A stretch of DNA of 64,000 nucleotides from Streptomyces sp. YPW6 (lineage in GTDB: Bacteria > Actinomycetota > Actinomycetes > Streptomycetales > Streptomycetaceae): positions 4,871,001-4,935,000 of the forward strand of contig NZ_CP076457.1 in the NCBI RefSeq assembly GCF_018866325.1, written 5' to 3'. Shown here one piece after another: positions 58,401-64,000 of this stretch. The notes below the pieces were generated by a model. That model had not been told where the DNA came from. It saw only the letters and a program-made list of their open reading frames with translations, and did not search any database. Position numbers and translations under genes: made by a program. Positions within the stretch are counted from its first letter, which is position 1; each line of letters opens with the position of its first letter.

Positions 58401-59632
58401 TACCCATCTGCGCTGTGCCCGCCGGTTCCGTGCCCGCGGGAGCCGTGCTCACCTGCGCTGGGCCCGCCGGAGCCGTGTGTCCCGGAGTCGTACCTACCGG
58501 TTCCGTGGGCATCGCTTCCGCGGGCCTCGGAGCCCTGCGCGCCTGCTCCCGGTGCCCCGGAGCCGGATGCCCCGGCGCCGTACGGCAGCGATCCGTGCGC
58601 CGGCCGGCTGCCCGGACCGGCCGGGGTGCGGGCAGCCCCGTACGCGCCGGGCCGCTCGCCGGACGCGCCTCCGGAGCCCGCCGCCGGCCCGCCCTTCGCG
58701 CCGCCCTTGAGCCGCCTCGCCCAGGCCCCTATGCCGCGCCGGGGTGCGGGGGCCGCGGCGGACTCCTCGTCGAGCGCGTGGGCACCGCCGCCCGCGTACG
58801 CACCCGGACCGGCCCCGACGGACTCCGGCCGGGATGCCTCGGCGGGGGACGACTCCGGGCCGCCGTACACCCCGGAGGGCGCGGGCGCGCCGTACGCGGG
58901 GGCGGGGCCATGGCCGGCCTGGTCGGGGGCGCACGCGGCGAGGGGCGCTTCGGCGGGCTGCCCCGGTGCGGCGGTCACCGTCTCGGCGCGGGTCACCCGC
59001 AGGTGTCCCTCGCCGTCCGGGGCGGTCGGCAGCGTCGCCGGGCGGGAGCCCGAGGTGAGGCGGAGCGTGGATTCGCCGAGCCGGAGCAGCGCGCCGGGGG
59101 CGAGGCGGACCGGCCGCTCGCGCACCTCGACGCCGTCCAGCGAGGTGCCGTTCGTCGATCCGAGATCGGCGACCGAGACCCGGCCGTCGTCGGCGACCGT
59201 CACCGCGCAGTGCAGCCGGGAGACGTCCGGGTCGTCGAGCGGGACGTCCGCCTCGGCGGAGCGGCCGATCCGGATCTGCCCGCCGTGCAGCAGGTGGACG
59301 CCGCCCGCGTCGGGGCCCGCGACCACATGGAGCTGGGCCGGAACGGCGTCGTCCGTCGCCTCGTCGTCGCCGGGGACCTGGAGCGAGAGGACCGCGCCGT
59401 CCACCAGGGGCGGCTCGCCCAGCGCGATGCGGTGCCCGTCCAGCCGCTCCGGCCCGGCGAACAGGACGACCGCCCCGCCGCCCTGCGAGCTCTCGGGCCC
59501 CGACACGGCGGCGGCCAGCTGGGAGGCCACGGCGGCCAGCGCCGTCCCGGCGGGGGCGGTCACGAGCACGTCGCAGGAGCGCGCCGGGGTCTGGCCGCTG
59601 CGCGGCGCGAGGACGGTCAGCCGGATCTGCAT
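55436..59632 (-). CDS. FHA-domain protein with FtsK/EccC-like ATPase region and RTPY repeats
   Basis: A 1,398-residue protein. N-terminus: a ubiquitin-like/beta region (MQIRLTVLAPRSGQ...), then an FHA phosphothreonine-binding domain (about 110-190: IRIGRSAEADVPLDDPDVSR, LGSTNGTSLDGVEV). A long Gly/Ser/Ala/Pro-rich linker follows. The next region resembles the N-terminal part of type VII secretion EccC/FtsK ATPases (about 490-800: GLAGPRARLAGLARATVAQL, EERRREWSWLGWLPHLRP). Residues about 850-1014 hold 13 RTPY units. The C-terminal FtsK-like domain has Walker A EGPPGSGRTELLR and Walker B LVVLADDFDA. ATG at 59632; further upstream is noise. It is divergent from two Ser/Thr kinase genes, so it may read or receive their phosphorylation. 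There is no obvious membrane segment. Confidence 0.85.
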   Translation of the reverse strand: MQIRLTVLAPRSGQTPARSCDVLVTAPAGTALAAVASQLAAAVSGPESSQGGGAVVLFAGPERLDGHRIALGEPPLVDGAVLSLQVPGDDEATDDAVPAQLHVVAGPDAGGVHLLHGGQIRIGRSAEADVPLDDPDVSRLHCAVTVADDGRVSVADLGSTNGTSLDGVEVRERPVRLAPGALLRLGESTLRLTSGSRPATLPTAPDGEGHLRVTRAETVTAAPGQPAEAPLAACAPDQAGHGPAPAYGAPAPSGVYGGPESSPAEASRPESVGAGPGAYAGGGAHALDEESAAAPAPRRGIGAWARRLKGGAKGGPAAGSGGASGERPGAYGAARTPAGPGSRPAHGSLPYGAGASGSGAPGAGAQGSEARGSDAHGTGRYDSGTHGSGGPSAGEHGSRGHGTGGHSADGYGTGGHGTGGHGSNAGVSSAPGGSIDPAGGPSGAGHLASPASPGSPFSALPSAPEGTWPDPAAVLLTALGPGPRLWERHPAHPEALVVRLGTTDRAEVPAVPVTVGLREAGSLGLAGPRARLAGLARATVAQLAALHSPFDLEIVLISTDRSRTLEERRREWSWLGWLPHLRPTHGQDCRLLLAYDREQAEVRAAELVRRLDEGPLGPGWPHLERAAVAEAARAHTGPHTVVVLDGDPGTAFLRETTARLAGAGAAAGIHLICLAETPAASPTSPVAATYETACRASVAFRECGAVAMLSGDVATALRLLRTAGGQAAGHGTVAAVDAVSAAWAERFGRALAPLREEGSAALAGRPTTAALPPSARLLDELGLARATPASLMARWASTAEAQPGASAPRAAAASPARADLDSLNSGRTLSAGPRVGPQRTAASPHHDSGRTPYPAAGAPDPDRTPYPPLEARDSSRTPYPSPDSPDSGRTPYPSPDSRGSGRTPYPGHRPDPDRTPYPPLEARDSSRTPYPSPGSPDSGRTPYPSPDSRGSGRTPYPGRRPDPDRTPYPPLEARDSSRTPYPSPDTPDSGRTPYPHPDSRDSARTPYLGPQRSGPGRGSGADARERGDATIPAPGSGEASTVGAPTGRPVLVLGAGPRGPLSVDLADEGPHLLIEGPPGSGRTELLRAVAASLASAARPDRLGLLLVDGSGGEQGERGEGLLPCTELPHVFAHLVASDPVRMREFAQALGGELKRRAELLGDLDFAAWHERHGQQAGQEAAPRIVGQRPPSGAERRGDLDSPASGTLRLRPAAARSADPGPSPLPRLVVLADDFDALVAPALGSPGRPAAGSVVRALEAVARDGGRLGVHLVATSARPDRTEDTELARGARLRIVLDAPVLPPSPDEPAPGRGRLGHPDGRVTPFQGGRVTGRIPRTATLRPTVVPLEWERMGDPPTRRPVRELGNGPTDLALLASALERAARSVNAERLPALVPFTA
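56590..57100 (-). repeat. 153-bp tandem repeats encoding RTPY motifs
   Basis: The DNA marker acggggtgcg followed by gtccgggtcggg recurs at 56731, 56884 and 57037, i.e. at exactly 153-bp intervals. Each 51-residue unit contains four RTPYP motifs in fixed order (DRTPYPPL, SRTPYPSP, GRTPYPSP, GRTPYPG); 13 motifs are present in all, the last ending RTPYL. Near-identity of the units means recent expansion and possible copy-number variation or assembly collapse. Confidence 0.88.
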
Positions 59633-60106
59633 CGCCGTCAGCGGTCCCTTCTGCGCGGGGGTGCCCGGCAGGGGAAACGCCCTGTGATTCCCCCCACCCG
59701 GCACGGACACGTCGTCCGTACAGGTCGTCACGGACCGTGGGACTCCGAGTCCGCAGAACCGTGCTGCAGGCATCCTCGCACCTGCCACTGACAACACGCC
59801 CGGCGGTCACCTTCAAATGATCTTGAATGGTCGGCTGTGGGCGCAAAAGTGCCCGCTTGCGTCCGGATCCCGTCGCCCGGAGGGGTTTCCCGGGTGCTGT
59901 CCGCCGCACGCCGGACGGAATCCCGCCCCGGATCACCGAACGTGCGCCCGACCCGTGATCAGCCGTACGGCAACCTTCCGCCGGGTCTCGGCGTCTTCCC
60001 TTCGAAACGTGAGCCCCCGGTGCCTCGTTCGGCGGCATTACAGTGGGCCGGAACATTCGGGCGGACCGGGGGGACCGCAAGCCACGATCAGCAGGGAGCG
60101 CATGAC
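59633..60106. other. Divergent intergenic region between the FHA-FtsK gene and pkaA
   Basis: 474 bp with no gene seen. It contains overlapping dyads: gtccgt-N10-acggac at 59714-59735 and cggac-acgtc-gtccg at 59704-59718, about 75-100 bp before the FHA-FtsK start. On the pkaA side TACAGT at 60039-60044 is a possible -10 without a convincing -35. Open frames across it are not convincing. Confidence 0.5.
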
Positions 60107-61792
<1,686 letters not shown>

Positions 61793-61851
61793 CCCGTCAG
61801 GCTTGACGCGGGACGGCCCGGACCGCAGTGCTGTCTCTTTGTCGACTTCCC

Positions 61852-61890
61852 GTCGGCTTCTCCGAGGGCATTCCGTCCGGAGAAGCCGAC
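61852..61890 (+). terminator. Hairpin between the two kinase genes
   Basis: A perfect 13-bp stem gtcggcttctccg / cggagaagccgac with a 13-nt loop, 60 nt after the pkaA stop and about 90 nt before the next start. Probably a terminator or attenuator separating pkaA from pkaB. Confidence 0.65.
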
Positions 61891-61978
61891 CGCGGGTGCC
61901 ATCCTGGGCGCGTGACACCCCGAACGCCGCGTAACTTTGTCGACCGGGGGCCCACCGCCAGCCGCTGAGGGAGCAGTC

Positions 61979-63223
61979 TTGGCACGGAACATCGGCAGCC
62001 GGTACACGGCCCACCAGATCCTGGGGCGCGGCAGCGCCGGCACGGTATGGCTCGGCGAAGGGCCCGAGGGCCCGGTCGCCATCAAGCTGCTCCGTGAGGA
62101 CCTCGCGTCCGATCAGGAGCTCGTGGGCCGCTTCGTACAGGAGCGCACCGCCCTGCTCGGACTCGACCACCCGCAGGTGGTCGCCGTCCGGGACCTCGTC
62201 GTGGACGGCAACGACCTGGCACTGGTCATGACCCTCGTACGCGGCACCGACCTGCGCACCCGCCTGGACCGCGAGCGCCGCCTCGCCCCCGAGGCCGCCG
62301 TCGCGATCATCGCGGACGTCGCCGACGGACTGGCCGCCGCGCACAAGGCCCAGATCGTCCACCGCGACGTCAAGCCGGAGAACATCCTGCTCGACATGGA
62401 GGGCCCGCTCGGCCCCGGTGGCGCGCACCCCGCCCTGCTGACCGACTTCGGCGTCGCCAAGCTGATCGACACCCCGCGCCGCACCAAGGCCACGAAGATC
62501 ATCGGTACGCCGGACTATCTGGCCCCCGAGATCGTCGAGGGCCTCCCGCCGCGCGCCGCCGTCGACATCTACGCCCTGGCCACCGTGCTGTACGAGCTGC
62601 TCGCCGGGTTCACGCCCTTCGGCGGCGGCCACCCCGGAGCCGTCCTGCGCCGCCACGTCACGGAGACCGTCGTCCCGCTGCCCGGCATCCCCGAGGAGCT
62701 CTGGCAGCTCCTGGTCCAGTGCCTGGCCAAGGCGCCCGCCTCCCGGCTGCGCGCCTCGGAGCTGGCCGTACGGCTGCGCGACCTGCTGCCCCTGCTGGCG
62801 GGGATACCGCCGCTGGAGGTGGACGAGCCGGGACCGGAGGAGAGCGAGCGGGCCCCGGCCTACGACGAGCAGCAGTACACCCCGGCCGCCGACGAGCCCC
62901 GTCGCCGCGGGGCGGTCCCACTGGTGCCCGGTTCCGCCCCCGACTCCAACCGGGACACCCACACGAGCATGCGCGTCCCGGCCCCGGACGAGCTGGCGGG
63001 CGGCCCCCTGGGCACGGCCCGCGCCCCCCGCGCCCCGGGGGAGCCCCGGCCCGGGTCGGCCCGCAGCAGAGCGGCGGCCGTGCGCAAGCGCCGCATCACC
63101 CTGGGAGCCGCCGCCGTGCTGCTCTGCGCGGCCCTGGGGGTCGGCGGCTGGCTGGCCGTCGGCGGCGGCGACGGGGACGACGTGCCCCAGGACAGCGAGA
63201 ACTCGGCCCCGGCGACCCCGTAG
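61979..63223 (+). CDS. pkaB: Ser/Thr protein kinase PkaB-like
   Basis: A 414-residue kinase. Kinase domain at about 5-265: GRGSAGTVW, VAIKLLREDL, IVHRDVKPENILLD, LTDFGVAKLID, GTPDYLAPEIVEG. A linker of about 110 residues precedes a transmembrane segment (LGAAAVLLCAALGVGGWLAV) and a short acidic outer tail; no PASTA domains. The start is TTG at 61979, the only possible start with the family N-terminus (ARNIGSRYTAHQILGRGS) and preceded by gagggag at 5-6 nt. It is paired with the PkaA-like gene and followed by prfB 82 nt downstream. Confidence 0.88.
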   Translation: MARNIGSRYTAHQILGRGSAGTVWLGEGPEGPVAIKLLREDLASDQELVGRFVQERTALLGLDHPQVVAVRDLVVDGNDLALVMTLVRGTDLRTRLDRERRLAPEAAVAIIADVADGLAAAHKAQIVHRDVKPENILLDMEGPLGPGGAHPALLTDFGVAKLIDTPRRTKATKIIGTPDYLAPEIVEGLPPRAAVDIYALATVLYELLAGFTPFGGGHPGAVLRRHVTETVVPLPGIPEELWQLLVQCLAKAPASRLRASELAVRLRDLLPLLAGIPPLEVDEPGPEESERAPAYDEQQYTPAADEPRRRGAVPLVPGSAPDSNRDTHTSMRVPAPDELAGGPLGTARAPRAPGEPRPGSARSRAAAVRKRRITLGAAAVLLCAALGVGGWLAVGGGDGDDVPQDSENSAPATP

Positions 63224-63292
63224 CGCACCCCTTTCCCGGGCCCGTCAGCGGGCCGGTTCCCGGGGGAGGGCGAGCTTCATCCGCCCAGCCGT

Positions 63293-63298
63293 TACGCT
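63293..63298 (+). promoter_or_regulatory. -10-like box directly before prfB
   Basis: TACGCT lies 6 nt before the prfB GTG, which has no ribosome binding site. This spacing is that of streptomycete leaderless transcripts; no clear -35 element was found. Confidence 0.4.
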
Positions 63299-63304
63299 GG
63301 ACCC

Positions 63305-64000
63305 GTGGCAGTCGTCGATATTTCCGAAGAGCTGAAGTCCCTCTCCTCGACCATGGGGTCGATCGAGGCCGTCCTGGACCTGGATGCGCTGAGGGCGGAC
63401 ATCGCCGCGCTCGAGGAGCAGGCAGCGGCGCCGTCCCTGTGGGACGACCCGGACGCGGCCCAGAAGATCACCAGCAAGCTTTCGCACCTCCAGGCCGAGG
63501 TCCGCAAGGCCGAGGCCCTGCGCGGCCGCATCGACGACCTCGAAGTCCTCTTCGAGCTCGCCGAGGCCGAGGGCGACGCCGACGCCCGCGCCGAGGCCGA
63601 GGCCGAGCTGGAGTCGGTCAAGAAGGCGCTGGACGAGATGGAGGTCCGCACGCTTCTCTCCGGCGAGTACGACGCGCGCGAGGCCCTCGTGACCATCCGC
63701 GCCGAGGCCGGCGGCGTCGACGCCGCCGACTTCGCCGAGAAGCTCCAGCGCATGTACCTCCGCTGGGCCGAGCAGCACAACTACAAGACCGAGGTCTACG
63801 AGACCGCGTACGCCGAAGAGGCCGGCATCAAGTCGACCACCTTCGCCGTCCAGGTCCCGTACGCCTACGGCACGCTCTCCGTCGAACAGGGCACCCACCG
63901 TCTGGTGCGCATCTCGCCCTTCGACAACCAGGGCCGTCGGCAGACCTCCTTCGCGGGTGTCGAGGTGCTCCCGGTCGTCGAGCAGACGGACCACATCGAG
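63305..64000 (+). CDS. prfB: Peptide chain release factor 2, 3' end outside the window
   Basis: The first 232 codons of RF2, which releases the peptide at UGA and UAA codons. The N-terminal coiled-coil domain (KSLSSTMGSIEAVLDLDALR, SLWDDPDAAQKITSKLSHLQ) and domain 2 are present, including the UGA-specificity tripeptide SPF in RISPFDNQGRRQTSF; the GGQ loop lies beyond the window end. No stop codon or slippery site occurs near codon 25, so the programmed +1 frameshift used by E. coli prfB is absent. GTG start after TACGCT and N6. Confidence 0.96.
   Translation, partial: MAVVDISEELKSLSSTMGSIEAVLDLDALRADIAALEEQAAAPSLWDDPDAAQKITSKLSHLQAEVRKAEALRGRIDDLEVLFELAEAEGDADARAEAEAELESVKKALDEMEVRTLLSGEYDAREALVTIRAEAGGVDAADFAEKLQRMYLRWAEQHNYKTEVYETAYAEEAGIKSTTFAVQVPYAYGTLSVEQGTHRLVRISPFDNQGRRQTSFAGVEVLPVVEQTDHIE

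Noticed and set aside
63305..63400. Programmed +1 frameshift in prfB as in E. coli.
   Set aside because: The frame is continuous with no in-frame UGA or CUU-UGA site.

Overview
The window is a 64-kb piece of a Streptomyces (or very close actinomycete) chromosome. Evidence: very high G+C coding sequence, frequent GTG starts, the actinobacterial gene order mtrA-mtrB-lpqB followed by comF-hpf-secA, an NAD-glutamate dehydrogenase of about 1,670 residues, and a terminal pair of Ser/Thr kinases (PkaA/PkaB type) next to prfB. The species cannot be named from what is visible.

Left part (1-25 kb, conserved core). The 3' part of a 23S rRNA gene and the 5S gene end at a strong terminator. Convergent to them is a five-gene membrane operon (GDPD-like membrane protein, DUF4129, DUF4350, MoxR ATPase, DUF58). 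Then come mtnA (methionine salvage), the mtrA-mtrB-lpqB envelope signalling operon, a ComF-like phosphoribosyltransferase, the ribosome hibernation factor hpf behind a candidate SigR promoter, a NarL-type response regulator, a YcaQ/AlkX-like protein, a GNAT acetyltransferase, secA, and several small conserved proteins.

Middle (25-51 kb). The large gdh gene is followed by what looks like a cell-wall polymer locus. It has a teichoic-acid-type ABC exporter (ATPase and permease) divergent from a TetR regulator, a multi-pass membrane protein, and four intact CDP-glycerol glycerophosphotransferase-family proteins, three of them fused to N-terminal GT2-like domains. It also has a TylF-type methyltransferase, a GT4 glycosyltransferase and a fifth, frameshifted GT2-GPT gene that has also lost two conserved histidines. 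The presumed product is a phosphodiester-linked secondary wall polymer, built in the cytoplasm and exported by the TagGH-like transporter. Oddities here are a 156-residue collagen-like insert, a GT2 domain without its aspartates, and candidate operator repeats.

Right part (51-64 kb). A carbohydrate-type ABC importer operon (binding protein and two permeases, no ATPase) has one permease with an unusual insert of about 145 residues. Next is a 1,398-residue FHA + FtsK/EccC-like protein carrying 13 RTPY repeats, divergent from two Ser/Thr kinase genes (pkaA, pkaB). The window ends inside prfB.

Coding starts were chosen by homologue-like N-termini, Shine-Dalgarno spacing and ATGA overlaps, because most open frames in this G+C range extend far upstream of the real start.
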